A DNA stretch of 46,834 nucleotides from Sneathiella sp. (GCF_002694385.1 NZ_NZMB01000020.1:13577-60410); one strand, 5' to 3'; counted from the first letter of the stretch, positions 23,833-34,906 are shown. A program made the numbers and translations. The notes: generated from the letters alone by a model not told the origin.

Positions 23833-25410
23833 TCAGAAAATTTCCGCCTGCGCCTTCTGCCAGTCTTTCAGATATCCGGGCCGGATGGTGTCGGAAAGCA
23901 GCTCCCCCTCATCCAGATATTCATAGATTTCATCGGTCGTGACCTCCGTCTGGTCGGCGAGGCGCTGATGAATATGCTGCGGGCCCAGATCCTCCGGTCC
24001 GTCAAGGCCGAGCGCGCCGATCAGCTCGCGCAGGCTTTCCACCGTGGCGGCATGATAATTGGCGACATGCTGCTGCCGGGTGCCGACATTGACGGCGCGG
24101 GCGCGAATGGCGTCCTGCGTCGCGATGCCGGTCGGGCAGGTGTTGTTATGGCAGCGCAGCGACTGGATGCAGCCGAGGGCGAACATCATCGGCCGCGCCA
24201 CATTGCACATATCCGCGCCGAGAGCGAGTTTTTCCAGCATGTCGAAGCCGGAGACGATCTTGCCACTGGCGATGACGCGGATATCCTGCCGGTGGCCAAT
24301 GCCCTTGAGGCAGCTATGCACGAAGATCAGCGCCTCATCAATGGGCACGCCAAGGCGGTTGGAAAATTCGGCGGGCGCGGCGCCGGTGCCGCCTTCCGCC
24401 CCGTCGACGGTGATGAAATCGGGCAGGATGCCGGTTTTCAGCATCGCCTTGCAGATGCTCATAAACTCGCTGCGCCGCCCGATGCAGAGCTTGAATCCGA
24501 CCGGCTTGCCACCTGACAGCTCGCGTAAAGTCTGCACGAATTCCAGCAACCCTTCGGGTGTTGAAAAGGCCGGATGCGCAGGCGGGGACAGCACATCCTG
24601 CCCCATGGGCACGCCGCGAATGCGGGCGATTTCCGCATCCACCTTGGCCGCCGGCAGAACGCCGCCATGGGCCGGTTTCGCGCCCTGGCTGAGCTTCACC
24701 TCGATCATCTTCACGATGTCCTTGCCGGCATTTTCACGGAATTTGTCGGGATCGAAATTGCCATCCGCCGCGCGGCAGCCGAAATAACCGGTGCCGATCT
24801 GCCAGATAATGTCGCCGCCGCCCGCGAGATGATAAGGGCTGAGGCCCCCTTCCCCGGTATTATGGGCGAAGTTGCCGCGCCGCGCGCCCGCGTTCAGGGC
24901 ATGAATGGCGGTGGAGGACAGCGCGCCGAAACTCATGGCCGAGATATTGAGGCGGGAGGCCTGATAGGGCTGTGTGCATTGCGGTCCGCCGACGACAAGC
25001 CGCATCTTGTCCGCCGCCACATGCCGCGGGGCCAGGGAATGGCTGGCCCGCTGATAGCCCACCTCCTCGATATCCCACTGGGTACCGAAGGGCTGGCTGT
25101 CCATGGCCTTGCGGGCGCGCTGATAGACCATGTTGCGCTGCTGACGATTATAGGGACGGCCGCTTTCATTGGATTCGATGAAATACTGGTGGATTTCCGG
25201 GCTGATAAATTCCAGCGCATAGCGCATATGGCCGATGACCGGATAATTGCGCAGCACATTATGCCGCGCGAAATTCATGTCATAGAGGCCGAGCAGGATA
25301 TAGGGCACCAGCAGCCACAGCAGATAGATCACGGGCGACCAGAAAAACTGCACCAGAAAGATAAACAGCAGCCCGCCGATGGAAATGCCGAAGAAAATGT
25401 TGCGCGCCAT
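23833..25410 (-). CDS. FMN-binding glutamate-synthase-family protein with N-terminal membrane anchor
   Basis: A 525-residue protein. Two hydrophobic helices (about 8-45) precede a GltB-type FMN barrel. Family markers are M-S-F-G-A-L-S (about 162-168), G-E-G-G-L-S-P-Y-H, K-I-V-S-G-F-D, a G-A-E-G-G-T-G-A-A-P segment and C-x-x-x-x-x-C-x-x-x-x-C-P-T-G-I, whose three cysteines would hold a 3Fe-4S cluster. It lacks the amidotransferase domain and so is not a complete glutamate synthase; the true reaction of this stand-alone group is uncertain. GAGGAGG lies before the ATG. It follows mnhG by 46 bp in the same direction and may be the last gene of the antiporter transcript. Confidence 0.88.
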   Translation of the reverse strand: MARNIFFGISIGGLLFIFLVQFFWSPVIYLLWLLVPYILLGLYDMNFARHNVLRNYPVIGHMRYALEFISPEIHQYFIESNESGRPYNRQQRNMVYQRARKAMDSQPFGTQWDIEEVGYQRASHSLAPRHVAADKMRLVVGGPQCTQPYQASRLNISAMSFGALSSTAIHALNAGARRGNFAHNTGEGGLSPYHLAGGGDIIWQIGTGYFGCRAADGNFDPDKFRENAGKDIVKMIEVKLSQGAKPAHGGVLPAAKVDAEIARIRGVPMGQDVLSPPAHPAFSTPEGLLEFVQTLRELSGGKPVGFKLCIGRRSEFMSICKAMLKTGILPDFITVDGAEGGTGAAPAEFSNRLGVPIDEALIFVHSCLKGIGHRQDIRVIASGKIVSGFDMLEKLALGADMCNVARPMMFALGCIQSLRCHNNTCPTGIATQDAIRARAVNVGTRQQHVANYHAATVESLRELIGALGLDGPEDLGPQHIHQRLADQTEVTTDEIYEYLDEGELLSDTIRPGYLKDWQKAQAEIF

Positions 25411-25456
25411 GATGATCCGCTTCCTCCTCTTGCGTGATGCCGGATGCGCCGCTCCG

Positions 25457-25840
25457 CTAGTCCGACGCGGCCCGGTCCCGCGCTTCAGGCAGCGATCGCA
25501 GCTCTTCCGGCAGGTGATCCGCCTTTTCCAGCCGGTCGCGGTGCAGCGCCGCCCGGCCGAGCAGGATGAGCGTCACCGGCGTCGTAATGGTGATGAACAG
25601 CCCGAGGGCTATTTCATGAATGACCGCCCTGCCCTCGATATAGCTGCCGAACAGCATGGATGCAATGACAATCCCGGCGGTGCCCCAGCTCGTCCCCAAA
25701 GTCGGCGCATGGATGCGGTCATAGAAGCTTTTCAGGCGCACCAGCCCGATGGCGCCGAGCAGCGTCAGGGTTGAGCCGATCACCAGAAACAGGGCGATGG
25801 GCAGGATGATCCAGAGGGGGATGGTCGCAAAATCGGTCAT
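25457..25840 (-). CDS. mnhG: Mrp/Pha-type Na+(K+)/H+ antiporter subunit G
   Basis: A 127-residue subunit with three transmembrane helices. MnhG hallmarks: G[13 protein letters not shown] (about 22-35), [13 protein letters not shown] (40-53). A charged tail follows. Its ATG overlaps the mnhF stop by 4 bp. Part of a multi-subunit antiporter in the inner membrane related to complex I. Confidence 0.93.
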   Translation of the reverse strand: MTDFATIPLWIILPIALFLVIGSTLTLLGAIGLVRLKSFYDRIHAPTLGTSWGTAGIVIASMLFGSYIEGRAVIHEIALGLFITITTPVTLILLGRAALHRDRLEKADHLPEELRSLPEARDRAASD

Positions 25841-26118
25841 TCGATCACCTCCCCGCGATAGAGGAATTTGGCGAGTGCGACCGTCGCCACAAAGCCCATG
25901 ACGGCGATGACCATGGCGGCTTCGAAAAAGAAGATGGAGCCGAGACGCAGACCGACCACCAGGAACAGCAGCATCACCGTGACATAGAGCGTATCGAGGC
26001 CGAGGATGCGGTCCTGCGCGCGCGGGCCGATCAGGATGCGGTATCCGGCGCAGGCCGCCGCCAGCGACAGTGTGGCCTGGGCATAAAACAGGGCGGCATT
26101 CATGATCAGTTCGCTCAT
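25837..26118 (-). CDS. mnhF: Mrp/Pha-type antiporter subunit F
   Basis: A 93-residue, three-helix subunit. The MnhF signature [16 protein letters not shown] is clear in the loop after helix 1. 4-bp overlaps with mnhE before it and mnhG after it imply translational coupling and fixed stoichiometry. Confidence 0.93.
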   Translation of the reverse strand: MSELIMNAALFYAQATLSLAAACAGYRILIGPRAQDRILGLDTLYVTVMLLFLVVGLRLGSIFFFEAAMVIAVMGFVATVALAKFLYRGEVIE

Positions 26119-26606
26119 TCGAAAATCTCCATCAGCAGGGATTCATAACGCCCCTTGATCTGCGCGCGCCACAGATCCTCGTCAATCAGATCAAAGACAT
26201 GCACAACCAGATGGTCCTCATCGGCGCTATATTCGATCCAGGCGGAGCCCGGCGTCGCGGTAATAATCATCGACAGCAGGGCAAGCGCCGTCGGGTCCTT
26301 CAGCTCCAGATCCAGCGGGACAAAGCCCGAATGCCGCGTGCCCCGCCGCCCGCGCGTGATAATCAGCCAGGACACCGCGAGGTTGGAGCGGATGATGTCA
26401 TAAAAGACGATGCCGAACAGCTTCGGCAGCAGGATGACGCGGCGCAGGCGCGGCGTGGCGGGTTGCAGCTTCGCCATCATGGTGCCCGCGAACAGGGCAA
26501 TTACGCCGCCAAGCAGCAGATTGCCGACCGAAAAGCTGGTCAGCACCAGCCAGAACAGCAGCAGCGCAAAAGACAGCAGCGGATGGGGGATCAGGCGGCG
26601 GATCAT
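26115..26606 (-). CDS. mnhE: Mrp/Pha-type antiporter subunit E
   Basis: A 163-residue subunit with N-terminal hydrophobic helices and a soluble C-terminal domain containing [10 protein letters not shown] (about 117-126), the MnhE signature. Overlaps mnhD and mnhF by 4 bp each. Confidence 0.92.
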   Translation of the reverse strand: MIRRLIPHPLLSFALLLFWLVLTSFSVGNLLLGGVIALFAGTMMAKLQPATPRLRRVILLPKLFGIVFYDIIRSNLAVSWLIITRGRRGTRHSGFVPLDLELKDPTALALLSMIITATPGSAWIEYSADEDHLVVHVFDLIDEDLWRAQIKGRYESLLMEIFE

Positions 26607-28255
26607 GGCGCGCCCCTTTTCATCAGGGGCGACGGCGGCGCTTGCGGCGCCTCCACATTCGGCTCATCCAGATCGTTCGTCGGCAGCGTCGCGTCGATAT
26701 AATAGTCGGGCAATTCCAGGACCGTGACGGTCTCCGCCATATAGCGGACCACCGGCTCGGCCCCGATGCTGAGCAGGATCAGCATGAAAATCAGGAACAG
26801 GATCGGCGCCACCTCCAGCACCGGCACCTGCTGCGGCGGATCATCGGTGCCCCAGAATGTCTGGATGCCGATGCGGCCAAGGCCGATCATGGCGGCGAAA
26901 CCGGACAGGATCAGCAGGCCGACAAAACACCAGATCACCGGCGGACTGAACCCCTCCACCTCGAACGCGGCGCCAAGCATGGTCACCTTGCCGATAAATC
27001 CGGCGAACGGCGGCATCCCCGCCAGCACCAAGAGGCTGATCAGGAAGCTGAGCGCGAGCAGCGTCGTCGCGCCGCGCATGGCCCGGGCGGGCGAGACTTC
27101 GCGGGTCTCCTCCTCCTCAAAGCCATAAGTTTCCGCCGTCAGGGCGAGCATGGCCGCAAAACCGCCGTCATCGCGGTTCATTGGCTCGCTGAGCAGAAAC
27201 AGCGCCGCCAGCGCCAGCGTCGATATGGCGAGGTAATAAAGCGCCCCGGTCAGCATGGCCGCGCTCTCAACTTCCAGTGCGAAACCGATCACCGTCAGCA
27301 CCGTACCGGAGGAGACGAGCACCAGAAAGCTCGCCATGCGCGCCAGAAGCTGCGACGCCAGCACCCCGGCCATGCCGAAAGCGATGGTCACAAAGCCGCA
27401 GGCCATGATGATTTCGGCGGCGATCCCCTCCTCCGCGTCGCCGCCCGCGCCGATCACCAGCATGGCGAGACGCAGGATCACATAGACGCCGACCTTGGTC
27501 ATGATCGAAAACATCGCGCCGACCGGCGCCGCCCCCGCCATATAGGCGGCAGGCAGCCAGAAACAGAGCGGCCAGCTCCCCGCCTTGACCAGAAAAGCGA
27601 GCGAGAGGAAGGCGATGGCGGCGTAGAACAGCGGCCTGTCCCCGCCCGGCAGCACGGCGGCAACGCGGGCGATATCCGCCATATTGAGCGTGCCCGTCAC
27701 GCCATAGACAAGGCTCGCCCCGATCAGGAAAAACAGCGACGCCGTCAGATTGACCGCGATATAATGCAGCCCCGCCTTGACCCGTGTCTGGCCCGAGCCA
27801 TGCAGCAGCAATCCATAGGAAGCGGCCAGCAGCACTTCGAAAAAGACGAACAGGTTAAAGAGATCACCGGTCAGAAAGGCGCCATGCAGCCCCATCAACA
27901 GGAACTGGAACAGCGAATGGTAATTCTGCCCCTGCCGGTGCCATGCCGCCGCCGCATAGACGAGCGAGGCGAGGCCGAGCACGCTGCTGAGCAGCAGCAT
28001 CATCGCCGACAGCCGGTCGAGCACCAGCGTGATGCCAAAAGGCGCCAGCCAGTCACCCAAACGGTAGACCACCGGCAGCCCCTCCTTGGCGACGCTCACC
28101 AGCTCCACCGCCACGGCGATCTGCAAAATCACCGACACAATGCCGAGGCCGATCTTCGCCTGCCGCTGCCGGTCATCATACAGCAGCATGATCGCCCCGG
28201 TCAGGAAGGGCAGCAGGATCGGCGCCATGATCAGATGGTTGGGCAATGTGCTCAT
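26603..28255 (-). CDS. mnhD: Mrp/Pha-type antiporter subunit D
   Basis: A 550-residue ion-pumping subunit homologous to NuoN/NuoM of complex I, with about 14 transmembrane helices. F-F-E-V-L-L-A-A-S-Y (helix 5, the conserved Glu), K-A-G-S-W-P-L-C-F-W-L-P (helix 7 Lys) and F-I-G-K-V-T (helix 12 Lys) are the proton-path residues. An acidic insert and a 30-residue Pro/Ala tail extend it beyond the usual 500. Overlaps mnhC and mnhE by 4 bp each. Confidence 0.93.
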   Translation of the reverse strand: MSTLPNHLIMAPILLPFLTGAIMLLYDDRQRQAKIGLGIVSVILQIAVAVELVSVAKEGLPVVYRLGDWLAPFGITLVLDRLSAMMLLLSSVLGLASLVYAAAAWHRQGQNYHSLFQFLLMGLHGAFLTGDLFNLFVFFEVLLAASYGLLLHGSGQTRVKAGLHYIAVNLTASLFFLIGASLVYGVTGTLNMADIARVAAVLPGGDRPLFYAAIAFLSLAFLVKAGSWPLCFWLPAAYMAGAAPVGAMFSIMTKVGVYVILRLAMLVIGAGGDAEEGIAAEIIMACGFVTIAFGMAGVLASQLLARMASFLVLVSSGTVLTVIGFALEVESAAMLTGALYYLAISTLALAALFLLSEPMNRDDGGFAAMLALTAETYGFEEEETREVSPARAMRGATTLLALSFLISLLVLAGMPPFAGFIGKVTMLGAAFEVEGFSPPVIWCFVGLLILSGFAAMIGLGRIGIQTFWGTDDPPQQVPVLEVAPILFLIFMLILLSIGAEPVVRYMAETVTVLELPDYYIDATLPTNDLDEPNVEAPQAPPSPLMKRGAP

Positions 28256-28596
28256 TCGCGCGGCTCCTCCCCATCCACATGATCAGTGCCGCTCATCCCG
28301 CGGGCGGCGGTGAGGACCACGAGAAACAGCGCCGTCGTCGCGAAGCTGATGACAATGGCCGTCAGCACCAGCGCCTGCGGCAGCGGGTCGGCATATTGCG
28401 CGGGGTCAATCATCCCGTCGCGCGGCATGATCGGCGCCGCGCCGGGGCTGAGCCGCCCCATGGAGAAGATGAACAGATTGACCGCATAGGACAGCAGGCA
28501 CAGCCCGACAATCACCTGATAGGTGCGCGGGCGCAGCAGCAGCCAGACGCCGGAGCCGCACAGAATGCCAATGGCGAGGGAGAGGATCACTTCCAT
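28252..28596 (-). CDS. mnhC: Mrp/Pha-type antiporter subunit C
   Basis: A 114-residue NuoK-like subunit with three helices. The end of the last periplasmic loop, D-P-L-P-Q-A-L-V-L-T-A-I-V-I, is the MnhC/NuoK signature. Its ATG shares one base with the mnhAB stop (TGATG) and its stop overlaps mnhD by 4 bp. Confidence 0.93.
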   Translation of the reverse strand: MEVILSLAIGILCGSGVWLLLRPRTYQVIVGLCLLSYAVNLFIFSMGRLSPGAAPIMPRDGMIDPAQYADPLPQALVLTAIVISFATTALFLVVLTAARGMSGTDHVDGEEPRE

Positions 28597-31541
28597 CAGG
28601 CGGCCCCCGTCGGTTCTGCGGCCGGGGCGCGGGCCCCGGTGGGCGGTTGTTCAGCCTGCTCCGCAGCTTGTGCAGCGGCCGCTTCTTCAATATCCCGCAC
28701 ACGCGCCGCACGCAGCGTCTGGTGGGCGATGGCGATCAGCATCAGCACCGTCGCCCCGACAACGGCGGCATAAACGCCGAGATCGAAAATCAGCGCCGTC
28801 GCCGCCGGCACCCGGCCGATCAGCGGCACATCGATATATTGCGCATGCATGGTGAGAAACGGTGCGCCAAACAGCAGCGCGCCAAGACCGACCAGCCCGG
28901 CAATCAGCAGCCCGATGCCCATCCAGCGGATCGGCAGCACGGTCAGGCGGCTTTCGATCCAGCGGACATTGCTGGCGATATATTGCAGCAGGAAGCCGAT
29001 GGCGAGCGTCACCCCGGCCGAGAAGCCGCCGCCCGGCAGATCATGGCCGCGGAAAAAGAGGTAAGCGGAAATGACGATCAGCACGGGGAACATCCAGCTC
29101 ATGATGACGGAGGGGATATGCAGATAATCACGCAGCGCATTGGGCCCGGTATTGCGCTGCTGCACCGGTGCGGGCGCACTCTCGGCGGAGGGGCGGAAAC
29201 GCCGCAGCAGGGCGTAGACGGTGAGCGCCACCACGACCAGGACGGTAATCTCGCCGAAAGTGTCAAAGGCGCGGAAATCAACCAGGATGACATTCACCAC
29301 GTTGGTGCCGCCGCCTTCGTGATAGGCATTCTCCAGAAACCAGTCGCCGATGCTGGGGGTGAGCGGCCGGGTCATCATCACATAGGCAATCATGGCAAGG
29401 CCGCTGCCCGCAATCAGCGCAATGATGAAATCGCGGCCGCGGCGCAGATGCGCGACGGGCCGCTTGTCGGCGGCAATCTCCTCATCGCGCTTGGGCAGCC
29501 AGCGCAGGCCCAGCAGCAGCAGAACCGTCGTCACGATCTCCACCAGAAGCTGCGTCACCGCGAGATCGGGCGCGGAAAACCAGGCGAAGGTCAGGCAGGT
29601 GATGACCCCCGCCCCGCCCAGCATGACAAGGGCGGCCAGCCGGTGATATTTCGCCTGCCACGCCGCGCCGAGGGCGCAGGCGGCCCCGACCAGCCACATC
29701 AGGGCAAAGCCGACACTCGGCGCATTCTGCACCGGATTGTCATAGATTTTAAGGCCGCGCCACAGCGCCGCCACGGTAAAGCCGATGACCAGCACGATCA
29801 GCAGGCGGAGTTGCGGTTGCAGCTTCTCCGAGCCGATCAGCCGTTCGACGACGCGCGGCAGCTTCCAGCTAAAGGTCAGCAGCGCCCATTCATAAAGCCG
29901 CGCGATCTGGAAGCGATGCACAAGTGGCGGCCCCTCCGGTCCGCGGGCGATATAGCCGCTCAGCAGCAGGCCTGCGATGCCGCCAAGGCCAAGCGCGGCG
30001 AGGCTGATCTGCAACGCCGGGGTCAGGCCATGCCAGATGTACAGATGCGGCGCCACGAAACCGGGCCCCAGCACGGAGGTCGCGGCCAGATTGAGGATCG
30101 GCCCCAGCGTCACAGCGGGCGCGATCCCGACAATCAGGCAGACGGCGACCAGCAGTTCCACGGGCAGGCGCAAGCCATGCGCCGGTTCATGGGGCGGGCG
30201 CGGCAGATCGGTGGCGGGCGCGCCGAAAATCACCGCCTTCAAAAACCGCGTCGAATAGGCGACCGAGAAGAAGGCGGCGAGCCCCGCGCCCCATGGCAGA
30301 AGCGTGGCCAGCAGCGATCCGTCAAAAGGCTGCAGGCTCTCGGCGAGGAACATTTCCTTTGATAAAAAGCCGTTGAAGAACGGCACCCCGGCCATCGCCG
30401 CAGTCGCCAGTACCGCGAGGGCGCTGGTAATCGGCATGGCGCGATACAGCCCGCCAAGCCGCCGCATGTCGCGCGTGCCGGTCTCGTGATCAATGATGCC
30501 TGCCGTCATGAACATGGCCGCCTTGAAGGTCGCGTGATTGGCGATATGGAAGATGGCCGCGAAAATCGCGAGCGGCCCGCCCATGCCCGCCAGCGCCGTG
30601 ATCAGGCCCAAGTGGCTGATCGTCGAATAGGCGAGATAGCCTTTCATATCATGGCGGAACAGCGCCACGATCGCCCCCAGCAGGCAGGTCGCCATGCCGA
30701 CCCCGGTGACGGTGTGGAACCATAGCTCCGTCCCGCCGAGGGCGGGGGAAAAGCGGATCAGGATAAACACCCCCGCCTTTACCATGGTCGCCGAATGCAG
30801 ATAGGCGGAGACCGGCGTCGGCGCGACCATCGCCCCCTGCAACCAGAAATGAAAGGGAAGCTGCGCCGATTTGGTGAAAGCGCCCAGCAGAAACAGCGAC
30901 AGCATCACCGGATAGAGCTGATGGGCGCGGATCAGATCTCCCGACTGCAGCACCACATCCAGCGAATAGCTGTCCACCATCGCCCCCAGCAGCAGTATCG
31001 CGACCAGCAGGCAAAGCCCGCCCCCGGCGGTGACGATCAGCGCCGTGCGCGCCCCCTCACGCGCCTGCGGCCGGTCATGCCAGAAACCGATCAGCAGGAA
31101 CGACATGATCGAGGTCAGTTCCCAATAAACCACCAGCATCAGAATGTTGCCGGAAATGACAATGCCCGTCATCGCCCCGGTGAACAGCATCAGAAAGGCA
31201 TAAAAGCGCGGCATCGGGTCGCTTTTGGCCATATAGAAACGCGCATAGAGAACGATCAGCAGGCCGAGGATCAGGATCAGGGCAGAGAAGAACAGTGCAA
31301 AACCGTCGATCCGATAGGTAAGGCGGAGCCCGATGCTCGGCACCCAGTCGAGGGTGCTGAGAACCACCCCCTCGTCGATCACCCGCCGGTGCAGCCCCCA
31401 GAGAACCACAAGCGCGCTGATCAGGCTGAGCCCCGACAGCAGCGCCGCCGCATTCCGCGCCGTGCCCGGCAGGGTCGCGGCAAATACCGCGCCGATGAAG
31501 GGCAGCAGCGCGAGCAGCAGCAGCAAATTCTGTTCGATCAT
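28596..31541 (-). CDS. mnhA: Fused Mrp/Pha-type antiporter subunits A and B (PhaA-type)
   Basis: About 981 residues with some 25 transmembrane helices. Residues 1-760 match MrpA/PhaA (NuoL-like pump: Y-W-E-L-T-S-I-M-S helix 5 Glu, K-S-A-Q-L-P-F-H-F-W-L helix 7 Lys, S-A-T-M-V-K-A). Residues about 815-950 match MrpB, with F-R-G-H-D-L-P-G-G-G-F. The fusion is the arrangement of rhizobial PhaA and other alphaproteobacteria and explains why no separate mnhB exists. An Ala/Glu/Pro-rich tail of about 35 residues ends it. I prefer the ATG at 31541, which starts the protein just before helix 1; a TTG at 31595 and an ATG at 31556 are in frame but add non-membrane residues. First gene of the operon AB-C-D-E-F-G. 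Confidence 0.93.
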   Translation of the reverse strand: MIEQNLLLLLALLPFIGAVFAATLPGTARNAAALLSGLSLISALVVLWGLHRRVIDEGVVLSTLDWVPSIGLRLTYRIDGFALFFSALILILGLLIVLYARFYMAKSDPMPRFYAFLMLFTGAMTGIVISGNILMLVVYWELTSIMSFLLIGFWHDRPQAREGARTALIVTAGGGLCLLVAILLLGAMVDSYSLDVVLQSGDLIRAHQLYPVMLSLFLLGAFTKSAQLPFHFWLQGAMVAPTPVSAYLHSATMVKAGVFILIRFSPALGGTELWFHTVTGVGMATCLLGAIVALFRHDMKGYLAYSTISHLGLITALAGMGGPLAIFAAIFHIANHATFKAAMFMTAGIIDHETGTRDMRRLGGLYRAMPITSALAVLATAAMAGVPFFNGFLSKEMFLAESLQPFDGSLLATLLPWGAGLAAFFSVAYSTRFLKAVIFGAPATDLPRPPHEPAHGLRLPVELLVAVCLIVGIAPAVTLGPILNLAATSVLGPGFVAPHLYIWHGLTPALQISLAALGLGGIAGLLLSGYIARGPEGPPLVHRFQIARLYEWALLTFSWKLPRVVERLIGSEKLQPQLRLLIVLVIGFTVAALWRGLKIYDNPVQNAPSVGFALMWLVGAACALGAAWQAKYHRLAALVMLGGAGVITCLTFAWFSAPDLAVTQLLVEIVTTVLLLLGLRWLPKRDEEIAADKRPVAHLRRGRDFIIALIAGSGLAMIAYVMMTRPLTPSIGDWFLENAYHEGGGTNVVNVILVDFRAFDTFGEITVLVVVALTVYALLRRFRPSAESAPAPVQQRNTGPNALRDYLHIPSVIMSWMFPVLIVISAYLFFRGHDLPGGGFSAGVTLAIGFLLQYIASNVRWIESRLTVLPIRWMGIGLLIAGLVGLGALLFGAPFLTMHAQYIDVPLIGRVPAATALIFDLGVYAAVVGATVLMLIAIAHQTLRAARVRDIEEAAAAQAAEQAEQPPTGARAPAAEPTGAA

Positions 31542-31788
31542 TGTTGCGGGCGGCATATCCGGAACTTTCAGCTGTACTGTCGACTTCGCCCACAACTTCC
31601 CCTGCCGCTGCCGCCCTTTCAGGCAACGTCCTCAGTATGGAAGTGTCGGGAAGGCCGATTAACCGGAACAAGGTTACTGAAATAAATGCGCCAAGACAAC
31701 CGGCGTTGTCCCTGCCCCGCACCCTAAACCGCCGCGCGTGACCCAAAATCAACAGCCCTCTCAGCCCGGAAAATTTTACAGAACGGCA

Positions 31789-31847
31789 ACGTGGTTCTTG
31801 TAATGACGGGCATGACTGCCCACGTATGCGGGGCTGGCCCGGGCCCC
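31789..31847 (+). promoter_or_regulatory. Structured leader upstream of the TerC gene
   Basis: Two potential hairpins lie 100-160 bp before the TerC start. One pairs ACGT (31789-31792) with ACGT (31822-31825) around GGGCA-TGAC-TGCCC (31808-31821). The other pairs GGGGC (31830-31834) with GCCCC (31843-31847). TerC genes are often under the manganese yybP-ykoY riboswitch, but its conserved GGGGAGUAGC and CGUCA elements are absent, so I only note a structured leader. The wider gap 31542-31949 also must hold the divergent antiporter promoter; nothing else is recognised in it. Confidence 0.3.
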
Positions 31848-31949
31848 TCTGGCGATCTGTGTTATCGCGATGTCGGACCGCATTCTGCGTGCCGTGTGAC
31901 CGGGGATATTTCAGCCGCAACCACCGGCAATTCTGACGCGAGGTGTGGT

Positions 31950-32930
31950 GTGGAACTGCTTCTGATCCTGTTTCTCGGCAAGCCGCTGTGGATGTGGCTG
32001 CTGTTCATGGCCTTGATTATCGGCCTGCTGGCGTTCGATCTCGGGGTGCTGAACCGCACCGATCACGTCATCGGCATCGGCGAAAGCCTGGCGCTTTCCG
32101 CCCTGTATATCTCCCTCGGCCTCGCCTTTTCCGGCTTTATCTGGTGGCAGATGGGCGGCGCGGCGACGGCGCAATATCTGACCGCCTTCGTCGTCGAGAA
32201 GACGCTGGCGATGGATAACATTTTCGTGATTGCGCTGATCTTCAGCTATTTCGCCATCCCGCCGCAGTATCAGCACCGGGTGCTGTTCTGGGGGATTATC
32301 GGCGTCATTGTGCTGCGCGGGATCATGATCGGCCTCGGCGCCACCATCGTGGCGCATTATCACTGGGTGCTGTATCTGTTCGCCGCCTTTCTGATGGTGA
32401 CGGGGGTGAAGATGCTGTTCGCCTCCGACGAAACGCCAGATTTGTCTCGTAACCGGCTGATATCCTTCCTGAAAAACCGTCTGCCCGTGACGGACAGTTT
32501 GCACGGCCACGATTTTATTGCCCGCCTGCCCCGGGAGGAAGGAGGCAAGAAGGCGCTCTATGCGACACCGCTGCTGTTCGCGCTTGTGCTGATCGAGCTT
32601 GCCGATGTCCTCTTCGCCGTTGATTCGGTGCCCGCCGTCTTCACCATCACGACGGATCCGTTCCTCGCCTATACCTCGAACATCTTCGCCATTTTGGGCC
32701 TGCGGGCGCTGTATTTCGCGCTGTCCGCCATCCTGCGCCGCTTCGCCTATCTGAAATATGCGCTGTCGGCGCTGCTGGTTTTTATCGGCTCAAAGATTTT
32801 TATCGCCAAGGCGCTTGGCTGGCCGAAATTCCCGCCCGAATACTCACTCGCCATCACCCTCGCCATCCTCGCCACCGGCATCCTCGCCTCCCTCCTCCTG
32901 ACGCGCGAGAAGAGGAACCCGGCGGAATAA
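31950..32930 (+). CDS. TerC-family integral membrane protein (Alx-like)
   Basis: A 326-residue protein with about nine helices. TerC hallmarks: F-D-L-G-V-L-N-R (29-36), V-V-E-K-T-L-A-M-D-N-I-F-V (81-93) and A-D-V-L-F-A-V-D-S-V-P-A in the second half; the acidic residues in helices (E83, D89 and the two Asp of the second motif) likely bind Mn2+. Alx/TerC proteins are linked to manganese export and metalation of exported proteins. I chose the GTG at 31950 since the protein then begins with the family's L-L-x-x-F-L-G-K-P; the longer in-frame start at 31791 adds 53 residues that overlap the structured leader and do not look like protein. Divergent from the cation antiporter; both may answer alkaline or salt stress. 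Confidence 0.88.
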   Translation: MELLLILFLGKPLWMWLLFMALIIGLLAFDLGVLNRTDHVIGIGESLALSALYISLGLAFSGFIWWQMGGAATAQYLTAFVVEKTLAMDNIFVIALIFSYFAIPPQYQHRVLFWGIIGVIVLRGIMIGLGATIVAHYHWVLYLFAAFLMVTGVKMLFASDETPDLSRNRLISFLKNRLPVTDSLHGHDFIARLPREEGGKKALYATPLLFALVLIELADVLFAVDSVPAVFTITTDPFLAYTSNIFAILGLRALYFALSAILRRFAYLKYALSALLVFIGSKIFIAKALGWPKFPPEYSLAITLAILATGILASLLLTREKRNPAE

Positions 32931-32995
32931 TAGCGGGCCGCCTAAAATATCATCAGAAAACTGCAAAATAATTGTTCATCTTGCCTAATTATTAG

Positions 32996-34396
<1,401 letters not shown>

Positions 34397-34405
34397 GGAC
34401 AGCCT

Positions 34406-34436
34406 GAAGGGGAAGACGGCAACGCGCTTCCCCTTC
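34406..34436 (+). terminator. Inverted repeat after gdhA, possible terminator or 3'-end stabiliser
   Basis: GAAGGGGAAG (34406-34415) and CTTCCCCTTC (34427-34436) are perfectly complementary around an 11-nt loop, 10 bp after the gdhA stop. There is no T-run after it, so it may protect the mRNA end or need Rho to terminate. Confidence 0.5.
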
Positions 34437-34544
34437 CCTGCGCCCCTTGTTCTGCGGGGAAGAGAAGGGCAGCGGCGCCCGTTAATCACGCTTTATCGGC
34501 CTTTGATTGAGTGGTAAATTCCCGGCAAATTACAGGGGTTGTCC

Positions 34545-34898
34545 ATGTTTCAGCATCTTGCCTATCTCACGCCCGTCCTGCTGCTTTCCATCAGTAATAT
34601 TTTCATGACATTCGCCTGGTATGGCCATCTCAAATTTCCGCAGGCCGCGCTGTGGCTGGTGATCCTTGTCTCCTGGGGGATTGCGCTGCTGGAATATTGC
34701 TTCGCAGTGCCCGCCAACCGCCTCGGCTATGCCGTCTACAGCGCGGCGGAACTCAAAACCATTCAGGAGATCATCACCCTGATCGTTTTTGTCGGCTTTT
34801 CCGTGCTGTATCTGGGTGAGAAAATCACGCTGCACCATCTGGGCGGTTTTACGCTGATTGCGGCAGGTGCCTTCTTCATCTTCACCGCGCCGAAATAA
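34545..34898 (+). CDS. DUF486 (DMT-like) small membrane protein
   Basis: A 117-residue four-helix protein. W-Y-G-H-L-K, L-L-E-Y-C-F-A-V-P-A-N-R-L-G-Y, and S-A-A-E-L-K-T-I-Q-E are the DUF486 signature. The family is related to drug/metabolite transporters by topology; substrate unknown. I chose the ATG at 34545 with an AGGGG sequence 7 bp upstream. Convergent with the SDR gene, 8 bp between stops. Confidence 0.9.
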   Translation: MFQHLAYLTPVLLLSISNIFMTFAWYGHLKFPQAALWLVILVSWGIALLEYCFAVPANRLGYAVYSAAELKTIQEIITLIVFVGFSVLYLGEKITLHHLGGFTLIAAGAFFIFTAPK

Positions 34899-34906
34899 GC
34901 CCGCCC

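Noticed and set aside
26642-30362. Long plus-strand frames (546 and 571 codons) opposite the antiporter genes
   Set aside because: Their products are low-complexity Arg/Gln/His/Asp sequences and lie wholly over mnhD and mnhAB, which have strong family motifs.
31791-31949. N-terminal extension of TerC from 31791
   Set aside because: The 53 extra residues are Cys/Gly/Pro-rich and overlap hairpins; TerC proteins begin at the segment after the GTG at 31950.
31741-31949. yybP-ykoY manganese riboswitch upstream of TerC
   Set aside because: The conserved GGGGAGUAGC and CGUCA elements are absent from this leader, so I note only a structured region.
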